A stretch of 60,581 nucleotides of DNA, taken from the NCBI GenBank assembly GCA_001282665.1, contig LN874946.1, positions 398,305-458,885 on the forward strand. The letters run 5' to 3'. The notes beneath the pieces are model-generated. The model searched no databases. It was not told the DNA's origin and was given only the letters and a program-made list of their open reading frames with translations. The stretch's first letter is position 1. The number at the start of each line of letters is the position of its first letter. This document shows positions 18,223 to 26,714 of the stretch, piece by piece. A program made the position numbers and the translations under genes. The stretch comes from Clostridiales bacterium mt11 (GTDB taxonomy: Bacteria; Bacillota; Clostridia; Tissierellales; Tepidimicrobiaceae).

Positions 18223-18741
18223 ATGCTTACTTATGTTGTCAATTGGGATGAATTTGCTGAAGAATTAGGAAAAGGCATAAAAATAGATAATGTAAATATA
18301 GATACATCTGGAGTTGAATCAATACTTACAACTTATTTTCCTGAAATAATAGATTTATTAAAAGATATTAGAGATGAACTTTATAAAATGAGGACTAAGT
18401 ATGAAAACTACAATCAAAAGATTAAAGGCTTTTATAATAGAACTATAAATAAAGAGAAAAATATAATAGAGTGGATACCTGAAAAACATACTTTTTTAAC
18501 TGATGTATCTTTCTCACATTCTAATATAGAAGGAATAGATGATTATTTTAACTTATCAGTAGAAAAAGATAATGTAGAATTAATATTCCAGCAGATATAT
18601 TTAAAAGATTCATTGCAGCATAAACATTTTAATAAATTCTTTCCAGTGCCTGCAGGAATGAAAATTAAGTTGACACACTTTAATCCAAGTCTTACTGAAA
18701 AATGTGTTTGGTATGACTTAGAATATTTAGAACACAAGTAG
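18223..18741 (+). CDS. Tail-tip protein, short paralogue of the MucBP-like adhesin
   Basis: The 172 residues align in plan with the first 170 residues of the adhesin at 19040: both begin with YVVNWDE/YIVNWDE, continue with a helix IIDLLK, and end in a strand-rich domain with FF/FYLVPAGxxI and VWYDLEY/VWFDIEY. That second half is probably a small jelly-roll. It appears to be a freestanding version of the adhesin head, part of the tail tip or fibre. Confidence 0.55.
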   Translation: MLTYVVNWDEFAEELGKGIKIDNVNIDTSGVESILTTYFPEIIDLLKDIRDELYKMRTKYENYNQKIKGFYNRTINKEKNIIEWIPEKHTFLTDVSFSHSNIEGIDDYFNLSVEKDNVELIFQQIYLKDSLQHKHFNKFFPVPAGMKIKLTHFNPSLTEKCVWYDLEYLEHK

Positions 18742-18749
18742 GTGAGTGT

Positions 18750-19040
18750 ATGGGATATATATTAGTTAAGCATTTGGATATATCAGATTGCTTAAATGAT
18801 TACTTAGTAATTTATACTGAAAAATTAGAAGTAGAGTATGGAGAACATACACTTAGACCTAAAGAATTCAAAGGATATAAAAATATTCCCTATCCTGAAC
18901 CTATAGAATTAAATCCTAATCCTTGTGATGAGTGGGAACCAAAAGAAAAAGAACCTATATCATATGGCTATCAAAGGGCAGAGATAAGTCCTAATAGACC
19001 ATTTTTTTATGTAGAATTCTATTATAAGGCGGTGGAATAG
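18750..19040 (+). CDS. Small MucBP-like tail protein
   Basis: The 96-residue protein resembles a single MucBP-type repeat, with VKHLDISDCLNDYLVIYTEK at the start and the closing strand FFYVEFYYKAVE. Its last base overlaps the GTG of the next gene, whose repeats end in similar strands. It may be a split-off repeat unit of the adjacent adhesin. Confidence 0.5.
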   Translation: MGYILVKHLDISDCLNDYLVIYTEKLEVEYGEHTLRPKEFKGYKNIPYPEPIELNPNPCDEWEPKEKEPISYGYQRAEISPNRPFFYVEFYYKAVE

Positions 19041-21031
19041 TGAGTTTACCAAAATATATAGTAAACTGGGATGAACTACTGGATCTTTTTAAAGACAAAA
19101 TAAACATTGATGTAAAAGATATAGGGTTAGGAGATTTAGAGGACTATTTAAATGAAAAATTAGGTGAAATAATAGACTTATTAAAGCAGATACTGGATTT
19201 GTTTACAGAAAAGGGGTTACAGAGAATACACTCAATGGCTGAGAATATTCCTGCTATGGTAGGAACTTATAAATTTTCTAAGACCTTTGATGCAGATATA
19301 TTATTAATAGGGATAACCTATTCACAATCGGCATGGAAATACCAAGATAGCTGGGATTTAGAAATAGGAGGAAGACTATTATTTGATGATATAGCAACAA
19401 AGGAATTAGGAGAACATAAAAACTTTAATGTATTTTATTTAGTACCTGCAGGTACTCCTATAAATATTCTTTATCATAATACAAGTGGGAACAGTAGAAT
19501 AGTGTGGTTTGATATTGAATACATTGATCTTATAACACAAATTGTAACACCCCAAGTGCCAACTGGCGGAGTAGTAATAAACTATCTTACAGAAGAAGGG
19601 ATATTATTAGATAGTGATACTAAGGCTGGACTTTCAATTAGAAGTCATGTTTTTTTAGCTAAAGAAATAAGCGGATATAGGAAACTAGAGCCTACAAGTC
19701 AAACAGTTGAACTTACAGAAGATAACCCTATGGCAGTAGTTAATTTTTACTATAAAGAACTTACTGGTACTATAATATTAAAATATGAAACGACAGATGG
19801 CAATGTATTATTGGCAGATGATATATTTGAAAACTTAATATTTGATATATATACTTATGAGGCTAAAAAGGTATATGGTTACAAGCCTTTAAATAATAGT
19901 ATTAAGCTAAGACTAACTCCTAATGATGATTATATAGAATATACCTTCTTATATGAACTAATAAAAGGTACTATAATACTCAAATATCAAGATGATGATG
20001 GAAAAACTTTATCAAGCGATCTAGAATATAGAGATTTACTGCTAGACAGGTATTCTTATGACGCTAAATATATACCTGGATATAAAGCATTGGTTAGCAG
20101 TATTACATTAACTTTAACTGAAGATAACACTTTTATAGAGTACGTATTTATTTATGAAAAAATAAAAGGAAATGTAACCTTAAAATATCAACTTGAAAAT
20201 GGTATAAGCATAGCAAAGGATACTGTTATAACTGATTTAGAGTTAGGATATTATACTTATTATGCTAAACATATAGAAAAATTTGAACTTATAGAGGGAC
20301 AAAATAATCCTATTACATTGAATTTAGCAGAAGAAAATAATAATATTGAATATATATTTATATATAAGAAGATTAAAGGAACTATAATATTAAAATATGA
20401 GCTTGAAGATGGCAGCAAAATTGCAGAAGATATTGTATATGAAGAATTAGATTTAGGATTTCATAAATATTATGCAAAAAAAATAGAGGGCTATGAATTA
20501 TTAGAAGAAAAAACAAGTCCAGTAGTTTTAAACTTAACATTAGAAAATAGGTATATAGAGCATATCTTCAAATATAAAAAGTTTGAAGATAAAATAGAAG
20601 ATATATTTGTATATTCTAAAAAACGTACGATTGTAGGAGTTGTATATATAGATGAAGATATAGAGGCATTAGAAATTAAAGGATACTTTGATAGTGTAAC
20701 AGGAGATTTTTGGCCTGATTTAAATGTACGAGCACCAGATAAAACATGGTTTGGCTATAATACACCTAACTTAGATACCTATAGTGGTGGTAGTTTGCAT
20801 AGCTTAAATTGTTGTGAAAGCATTGAATATAATGGTTGGGGTAAGCCAATTGAAGTATATAAAATATCAAAACCAATGAAAGGCTATTGGCTAGTTGAAG
20901 CAAGAGGAGATAATGCACCAGAAAAGAGCTTAGTAGAAATATCATCTACTATTAACTTTAAGAAAGTATATAATTTAGTACACGAAAACAAAGATAACAG
21001 TGACAAGTTTTACGACAGATTTATACCATAA
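19040..21031 (+). CDS. Tail adhesin with MucBP-like repeats
   Basis: The 663-residue protein has a head of about 170 residues (paralogous to 18223), then six repeats of about 65-70 residues. Most contain GTIILKY or a variant, the signature of MucBP-like domains that bind mucin or glycans in surface proteins. The C-terminal 140 residues form a separate domain with VGVVYIDEDIEALEIKGYFD and a Trp-rich core. Start GTG 19040 follows AAGGCGGTGG. In this setting it is most likely a tail fibre or receptor-binding protein. Confidence 0.65.
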   Translation: MSLPKYIVNWDELLDLFKDKINIDVKDIGLGDLEDYLNEKLGEIIDLLKQILDLFTEKGLQRIHSMAENIPAMVGTYKFSKTFDADILLIGITYSQSAWKYQDSWDLEIGGRLLFDDIATKELGEHKNFNVFYLVPAGTPINILYHNTSGNSRIVWFDIEYIDLITQIVTPQVPTGGVVINYLTEEGILLDSDTKAGLSIRSHVFLAKEISGYRKLEPTSQTVELTEDNPMAVVNFYYKELTGTIILKYETTDGNVLLADDIFENLIFDIYTYEAKKVYGYKPLNNSIKLRLTPNDDYIEYTFLYELIKGTIILKYQDDDGKTLSSDLEYRDLLLDRYSYDAKYIPGYKALVSSITLTLTEDNTFIEYVFIYEKIKGNVTLKYQLENGISIAKDTVITDLELGYYTYYAKHIEKFELIEGQNNPITLNLAEENNNIEYIFIYKKIKGTIILKYELEDGSKIAEDIVYEELDLGFHKYYAKKIEGYELLEEKTSPVVLNLTLENRYIEHIFKYKKFEDKIEDIFVYSKKRTIVGVVYIDEDIEALEIKGYFDSVTGDFWPDLNVRAPDKTWFGYNTPNLDTYSGGSLHSLNCCESIEYNGWGKPIEVYKISKPMKGYWLVEARGDNAPEKSLVEISSTINFKKVYNLVHENKDNSDKFYDRFIP

Positions 21032-21047
21032 AACAGTTACCTTTATA

Positions 21048-21080
21048 AAGACTTATGAGAAATCATAGGTCTTTTAATTT
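21048..21080 (+). terminator. Terminator after the MucBP adhesin
   Basis: An 11-bp stem AAGACTTATGA/TCATAGGTCTT with one G-T pair and a GAAA tetraloop is followed by TTAATTTTATTT. It ends the first tail-tip block. Confidence 0.75.
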
Positions 21081-21099
21081 TATTTGAAAGGGTGATTAT

Positions 21100-21279
21100 T
21101 TGAATAAGGCATTAAAATGTGATAATGCATATTTAGGAGATAAAAACATGGCTAAAGCTATATTTTGTAAGTCAAATGCTAATCTTTGTAGCTATCAGTT
21201 TTATTGTTCAAACTATGGCCACTATATAAATTCAGATGGGTGTTTTAAATGTAAAAATTTTATTGAAACGGAGGTATAA
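21100..21279 (+). CDS. Cysteine-rich 59-residue protein
   Basis: A TTG start at 21100 behind GAAAGGGTG opens a 59-codon frame ending at TAA 21277-21279, two bases before the next gene. It contains seven cysteines arranged as C, FCKS, LCSY, YCSN, GCFKCK, which suggests a zinc-binding mini-fold. The good ribosome binding site and tight spacing support a real gene. I do not recognise a family. Confidence 0.6.
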   Translation: MNKALKCDNAYLGDKNMAKAIFCKSNANLCSYQFYCSNYGHYINSDGCFKCKNFIETEV

Positions 21280-21281
21280 AA

Positions 21282-22286
21282 ATGGGTTTAGAATTAAGAT
21301 GGATAGAAGGTATTACAACTGTAAAAGATTTTGTAAAATCTATAGCTACAATAATGACACAAGGCGAGGGTAGTGCATATTGGAATTTAGTATATCCTTC
21401 TAAAATATCAGAGATAACTAATAAGGCTATAGTAAGCACCAAGCCTTTTTCAGTAGATGAAGAAGGGAAACAAACAGATGAACAAACAGAGTTCTATCTA
21501 ATGATTGAGAGACCTGTTATTGAATCAAAAGAAGATGAAGAAATGGAATTTACATTGAATCATGTAGAATTAACTATTGGCCATAAACTTAATGAAACTA
21601 AAGATGGTTTTGAAAAAGAAAACTATAGTGAGAAAGCGAGATTTGCCTGGTATAGAGATTTAAAATATGTAGAAGGCTTATATTATGGTGATTGGCTACC
21701 TATAAGATACTGGATGAATATAGATTTAAAAACAATAAATTTAGTGGTACAAGGAGAACCTTCTATAGATGTTCATCCATACAACAACTTCTTATTTTCA
21801 TGGGCTTATATAGGAGCTATTGAAAGTTATGAAGGAGGGGATAAGGATGTAAGAGGTAACTTTGCTTTAACAGTAGGAAGTGATTTACCACCTAATAGAA
21901 GCCTTAGATTTGGAGCTAATACAGGAACAGGAGTATTAGATATAACAATGGCTTATTCGAGAGCAGGAGCACCATACCAAGCTCATATGGCAAAATTTAA
22001 AACTGATAATCCTTACAGAGATAAATATTTTATAGGGCCTAGTGAATGGACCCATAAATTCCATCATGATGAAATAACGGTTATTCACAAATATGATAGG
22101 GAAAGAGGAAAATTAAGAAATGTATTAATAGGTGATAGAAGCGCCATATACCATAACGACGAATTAGTATATAAAAAGGGTACACCAGAGGAAGAAGTAT
22201 ATAGAGCTTTTCAAATCAATACACCTTATTGGATGGTTGAAGAATCAGCAAATCCTCTATATGGGATAATATTAAAAAAGAGTTAG
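21282..22286 (+). CDS. Tail or baseplate protein of unknown function
   Basis: The 334-residue protein is rich in aromatic strands and has segments typical of phage structural proteins, such as FLFSWAYIGAIESYEGG and a late block TPYWMVEESANPLYGIILKK. It is preceded by ACGGAGG. It lies in a run of tail-tip genes and is probably a virion component. No enzymatic motif was seen. Confidence 0.5.
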   Translation: MGLELRWIEGITTVKDFVKSIATIMTQGEGSAYWNLVYPSKISEITNKAIVSTKPFSVDEEGKQTDEQTEFYLMIERPVIESKEDEEMEFTLNHVELTIGHKLNETKDGFEKENYSEKARFAWYRDLKYVEGLYYGDWLPIRYWMNIDLKTINLVVQGEPSIDVHPYNNFLFSWAYIGAIESYEGGDKDVRGNFALTVGSDLPPNRSLRFGANTGTGVLDITMAYSRAGAPYQAHMAKFKTDNPYRDKYFIGPSEWTHKFHHDEITVIHKYDRERGKLRNVLIGDRSAIYHNDELVYKKGTPEEEVYRAFQINTPYWMVEESANPLYGIILKKS

Positions 22287-22289
22287 CAC

Positions 22290-24602
22290 ATGCTAAGTTT
22301 TAAGTTTAAGTATCTTACAAGACCATCCAACGCTTATAAAATAAAGTATGGATTAGAGTCAAAATCTTTACCATATAAATTTAACTATCCAATAGGATTA
22401 AGCAATGGAAAATATATGTTTAGATATGATAGAAGGAATGAAATATTTATAGAAAAAGATCCTGGTCCTTTTGTTAGATTTGGTAGTGAACTATATAAAT
22501 TTAAAAATGATAATATATTTATTAAAAAATTAGATGAGATAGTCATAGATAAAGAAACGATACTTAATAAAGAATTTAATAGCAGCTTGTTTAAAAGTAG
22601 TGAAGTAGTTTTAAAGAAACCAAATATAAAACACCTAGAAAAAGAAAAGTTTGTGTTATTGAATTTTATAAATGAGAAATCTATGTTCATAGAAGAAGAA
22701 AAAATATTAATTAAGAATAATTTAAAGGATTTAATAATAGAAATTACAAATTTATTATTAAAACTAAATAAAGAAAAAAAATTAGAGATTGATAACAAAA
22801 ACTACCTCCTAGATTCTTCTATAAAGCCTTTATTTAAGGATGTTGATATAAATACATTGGAAAGGATAAAAAATTCAATACAGAAGGAATATGAACGCAT
22901 TTTAACCAAATGTCATATATTTTCCCTTGAAAAAGATGTAGCACTTAATGATTTGATAAAAAACTATAAAAAAGACTTCTTTTACAATAGAAACGAGATT
23001 CTTTTATATTTAAACAAAATAAAAAGTTCATTAATAGATGCTGAAGAATATAAAATAAATAAAATTTTTTTAAAAGGTATTACTAAAGATATAAAAGGAT
23101 TTGTATTAATTAAAGAAGAGACTAAAGAAATAATTTTAAAGGTTACCTTCTTATTAAATAAAATTTCAAATAATTTTACTAAAGAAGAATCGGTAAATTT
23201 ATATAGAATTATAAGGGAAACCTATAAAGAAAAAGAGCTGGCCACAAATATACTATTTCTTTATGCAGTATATGAATTAGAAAAGGATATTAAAGACAAA
23301 GATCTTCATGAAACTATTAAAGGGAATATTTTAAAAGAGAAATTGAATGATTTAGAAAAAGATTATAAAAAAGATGGATTTAAAGATAGTAAGATTAAGG
23401 AAATAGAAAAGCTAGTCATAAAAGAGATATTAGAGGAATTAAAGGTTATCATATTTAGAAAAATAACTAAACATGAAATAGATCTAGAAAATTATAAGCT
23501 GCTTGAAAAATTCGTGGAAAAACTAGTAGAAGTTGAAAATGACTTTGAAACTTTTGACAGAGAAATTTTAAAGGAATTATACCAGGAAAAAGATTTAGAA
23601 GGACTAATTAAAAAGTTCATAGTAAGAGAATTAATAACAGAGAACGAAATGAAGCAGTTAAAAAAGTTACCTATAGGTAATATTCTGCTAGATATAATAA
23701 AGGAATTAGAAAAAGTAAGTTATTTAGATATAAATATAGAGAAGGAAAAGAATTTAAATACTTCTGCCTATAGAGAAATAATGAAGAACAAAGTTAGTTT
23801 AGATACAGTTAGAAAACTTATAGTAATAGATAAAGATAAGGAGAAGGAACTTAAAATAGCTTTAAAAGAATTTGAAACACAATATATAGATGGAAAGACA
23901 GTGGATTTATATAAAAGGTTTTGGTTCATAAGAGCAACCGATCCAAAGGATTGGAAGATACTACCTTATAGTGATTATCCTTATGAAGAAAAGCCTTTAT
24001 ATTTTGGAAATGAACTTATTCCTGATAATTGGCAGCTGGAAATGATACCATCACTATATAAAGAAATAAAAGAACATCCTATACCCTTTGGTAGTGATTT
24101 AGGGCTAAAGGAAATGGAGTTAAGTATAAATATAATGATTGAAGTTATAAACATACTAATTCTTATATGGTCTAGATTGTATTACGATTTTACAGGGTAT
24201 ACAGGATCACAAGCAGTTATAAGACTTACTCAAACCTTATATGACTGGCTTATGCTTGAAACTTCATTAGAAGAAATGGAGAGAAAGGGTTCGAGAGAAC
24301 ACTATTTTAGATGTTACAGATGGATAAGGTGGGAAGCAGAAAAAGTATCTATAAAAGCAAAAGATGATATGAATTTAAATGGAAATAATTATATTAGTGA
24401 GCTTATATTTGAGCTTATTTATTATATGGAGAATCACCACTTTGACACTACACCTTTATTTTATGCAGTAGAAAAAATGGATGAATTTAGAGCCTTAATT
24501 CCTTCTGATGAACCCCAAGGAAATATTAACTTTATATTGGATAAAGTTAAAGGAATAAGACACAGAATAATAGAATGTAGATCTAAAAAGTCAAATGAAT
24601 AG
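22290..24602 (+). CDS. Large helical tail-associated protein
   Basis: At 770 residues this is among the largest tail-region products. Residues about 1-60 are strand-rich, about 80-530 are a very Lys/Glu/Ile-rich series of long helices with coiled-coil character, and 530-770 form a Trp/Tyr-rich folded domain (FWFIRATDPKDWKILPYSD, then FTGYTGSQAVIRLTQTLYDW). I do not recognise a family; it may be a long tail fibre or a tail-tip spacer. It starts 3 bases after the preceding stop. Confidence 0.5.
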   Translation: MLSFKFKYLTRPSNAYKIKYGLESKSLPYKFNYPIGLSNGKYMFRYDRRNEIFIEKDPGPFVRFGSELYKFKNDNIFIKKLDEIVIDKETILNKEFNSSLFKSSEVVLKKPNIKHLEKEKFVLLNFINEKSMFIEEEKILIKNNLKDLIIEITNLLLKLNKEKKLEIDNKNYLLDSSIKPLFKDVDINTLERIKNSIQKEYERILTKCHIFSLEKDVALNDLIKNYKKDFFYNRNEILLYLNKIKSSLIDAEEYKINKIFLKGITKDIKGFVLIKEETKEIILKVTFLLNKISNNFTKEESVNLYRIIRETYKEKELATNILFLYAVYELEKDIKDKDLHETIKGNILKEKLNDLEKDYKKDGFKDSKIKEIEKLVIKEILEELKVIIFRKITKHEIDLENYKLLEKFVEKLVEVENDFETFDREILKELYQEKDLEGLIKKFIVRELITENEMKQLKKLPIGNILLDIIKELEKVSYLDINIEKEKNLNTSAYREIMKNKVSLDTVRKLIVIDKDKEKELKIALKEFETQYIDGKTVDLYKRFWFIRATDPKDWKILPYSDYPYEEKPLYFGNELIPDNWQLEMIPSLYKEIKEHPIPFGSDLGLKEMELSINIMIEVINILILIWSRLYYDFTGYTGSQAVIRLTQTLYDWLMLETSLEEMERKGSREHYFRCYRWIRWEAEKVSIKAKDDMNLNGNNYISELIFELIYYMENHHFDTTPLFYAVEKMDEFRALIPSDEPQGNINFILDKVKGIRHRIIECRSKKSNE

Positions 24603-24613
24603 GAGGGTATACA

Positions 24614-24928
24614 ATGCCTAATAAAGTAAGAGTTATAGAGAAAAAATGGTCTGTACTTACAAGGCCTTATTTTATGTATAATGGATCAGCAGTAGTAATG
24701 AATGATATACAAGCAAAACATCCTTGTCAGAATTCTAATGCACAATGTCCACAATATACTTCTTTAGTAAACGGAAAAGACGCTTGGACTGTATATTATA
24801 CGTCTACATCATTTGTAGAAATTAGAAATGCAGTAAGGAAGCTATTATATGAAGTAGGATTAAAAAAAGAAGATATACAAGTAGTAGAGTTCGTAAATCA
24901 TGATTATATCATCACACCATTAACTTAG
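24614..24928 (+). CDS. Small tail-region protein of unknown function
   Basis: The 104-residue protein contains two cysteines (HPCQNSNAQCPQYT) and a C-terminal helix. It has an excellent ribosome binding site (AGGAGGGTATAC) and lies between two structural genes. Function unknown. Confidence 0.5.
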   Translation: MPNKVRVIEKKWSVLTRPYFMYNGSAVVMNDIQAKHPCQNSNAQCPQYTSLVNGKDAWTVYYTSTSFVEIRNAVRKLLYEVGLKKEDIQVVEFVNHDYIITPLT

Positions 24929-24941
24929 GGGTGATTTTTTT

Positions 24942-25913
24942 ATGCATTTAGTTAAAGTTGAGGATGGGCTACTAGAGATAGACAATTTCCTTTTAACTTC
25001 TCCTATAGAAGATTTCCTGGGGAATGGTGAATATCACCGGACTCCGGATAAATTTATTTTACAAAAAGGTGAAGTTGAGAGACGACTAAATTATAATGAA
25101 GTACTTATTATTGTTGAGAAAGAACCTGTAATATTGGATAAGGATGATAGGTTTGAATTCTATTTAAGTGATGAAGAAAATAAAGCAGGAATAGAAGAAA
25201 TCTATAATACTGAATATACTCGATATTGGAAACTAATATACCATGATGGCTTTATACAAGGATATAATTCGGATAATGCAAAGGAATGGTTTAATGTAGG
25301 AGGCACTAAGTTTAACAGACCTTTATATCAAGGCTTTAAAGCAAAAGGAAAAGAACTTACTATAAAAAGTTATCAAGTGTATAGAAGCCCTTATATAACT
25401 ATACAAAATTATTATCCAGGAACTTTAGTTAAGTTATTTGATGTTGAAGGTAATCTTATAAAGGAAAGAAAATTTGAAGATAACAATGAATGTAACCTAT
25501 TTTTAGATTATCCTATGTTAGGCACACTAGAATTTTATGATTCTTCAGGAGAGATGGTTTATAAAAGCAACCCCATATATTTTAAGTATGGGGATGTTTT
25601 TATGTTTACAGAATATAATCTTCAGTTATTCTACAGAGGGCAGTTGTTAACTCATGAAACTACTACACTTTACAGTTTAGTAGAAACTGTAGTTTTAAAA
25701 AATAACTCAGAAGAGGTTTATAAGAACATTGAATTATCAATAAACAAAAACAATACTGATGATATAACTATAAGTCTTGATAATATTGATTTTTATGAAA
25801 ACTTATTAATAGATGAAATGAATCCAGGAGAAGAGCAAAAAATCTTCATAAAAATAATTAAAGATAAAACAACACTATTTAAGATGAATGACTTTACCCT
25901 AGAAATAACATAA
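24942..25913 (+). CDS. Tail protein with probable Ig-like C-terminus
   Basis: The 323-residue protein is strand-rich. The middle has YPGTLVKLFDVEGNLIKERK, a pattern of a beta-sandwich domain, and the last 90 residues (VLKNNSEEVYKNIELSINKN, then NPGEEQKIFIKI) look like an Ig-like or CARDB-type fold. Its location suggests a virion surface role. The family is not identified. Confidence 0.5.
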   Translation: MHLVKVEDGLLEIDNFLLTSPIEDFLGNGEYHRTPDKFILQKGEVERRLNYNEVLIIVEKEPVILDKDDRFEFYLSDEENKAGIEEIYNTEYTRYWKLIYHDGFIQGYNSDNAKEWFNVGGTKFNRPLYQGFKAKGKELTIKSYQVYRSPYITIQNYYPGTLVKLFDVEGNLIKERKFEDNNECNLFLDYPMLGTLEFYDSSGEMVYKSNPIYFKYGDVFMFTEYNLQLFYRGQLLTHETTTLYSLVETVVLKNNSEEVYKNIELSINKNNTDDITISLDNIDFYENLLIDEMNPGEEQKIFIKIIKDKTTLFKMNDFTLEIT

Positions 25914-25925
25914 AGGAGTGATCTT

Positions 25926-26288
25926 ATGGATGCTTTGAGGGATAACAACAAAGTACCAAGCATGTTAGCAGCAGATACAGAAGGAAAAAGAACAATTCCT
26001 ATAAAAGCCACTGAAAGTGGTTCCTTGATGGTAACGGGCAGTAAGAGACTTAAAGAAGTAATAAGAATTGATTTAAGTGATCCAAGAAATAAGATTTTAT
26101 TTGATAAATCTTTCAGTGAAATAACTGTTCCATTAATAGAAGGGACTTTTAAATTATATTTAGATGAACCAGTAGAAAGCAGATCTTTAACGATAAATAG
26201 AGCTTTAAGTATAGAAACTACTGCTGAGAAATTCTATATTTCTAACGATAGTAGCAAAGGCAATGCTGAAATATGGCTATGGGAATAA
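25926..26288 (+). CDS. Small tail-tip protein of unknown function
   Basis: The 120 residues include an N-terminal segment VPSMLAADTEGKRTIPIKAT and a strand-rich C-terminal half ending in NAEIWLWE. It follows a good ribosome binding site (AAAGGAGTGATCTT) and is 12 bases before the next gene. Likely a virion component by context only. Confidence 0.5.
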   Translation: MDALRDNNKVPSMLAADTEGKRTIPIKATESGSLMVTGSKRLKEVIRIDLSDPRNKILFDKSFSEITVPLIEGTFKLYLDEPVESRSLTINRALSIETTAEKFYISNDSSKGNAEIWLWE

Positions 26289-26300
26289 GGAGGAATAAAA

Positions 26301-26702
26301 ATGGCAGTTAAATTTTTTTCAACTGAAAATAATAGCGGGAATTGTGAAGGGGGAAACATAAATGTAAAACAAGTAACAAAAATGAATGTTGTAGCCACCT
26401 CAGATAATCCACACGTTATAGAAATACCTATTCCATACACAAATACATTTGATAAATTACCAATTGAGGTTTTGAAACTAGAAGGAAAAGAACAAGTAAT
26501 AGTGGAAACAGTAGCTCAATTTGATAATGCAGATGCAACAGATTTTGAACCAAACGAATTTGTAGAGTTTGATGGTACTATGCATCTAAAAACAGATTAT
26601 GTATTTGATACTGAAGTAGCAAATGAAAAGGATGGAATCTATAGTTTTGATTTAAATAAGTTAGATGATTTTAAAGATTTAATAGATATTAAATGCATAT
26701 AG
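26301..26702 (+). CDS. Small tail-tip protein of unknown function
   Basis: The 133-residue acidic protein has no recognised domain. The start follows AAGGAGGAATAAAA. It is 12 bases before the first GLUG-repeat protein and probably belongs to the fibre assembly module. Confidence 0.5.
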   Translation: MAVKFFSTENNSGNCEGGNINVKQVTKMNVVATSDNPHVIEIPIPYTNTFDKLPIEVLKLEGKEQVIVETVAQFDNADATDFEPNEFVEFDGTMHLKTDYVFDTEVANEKDGIYSFDLNKLDDFKDLIDIKCI

Positions 26703-26714
26703 GAGAGTGTTAGA

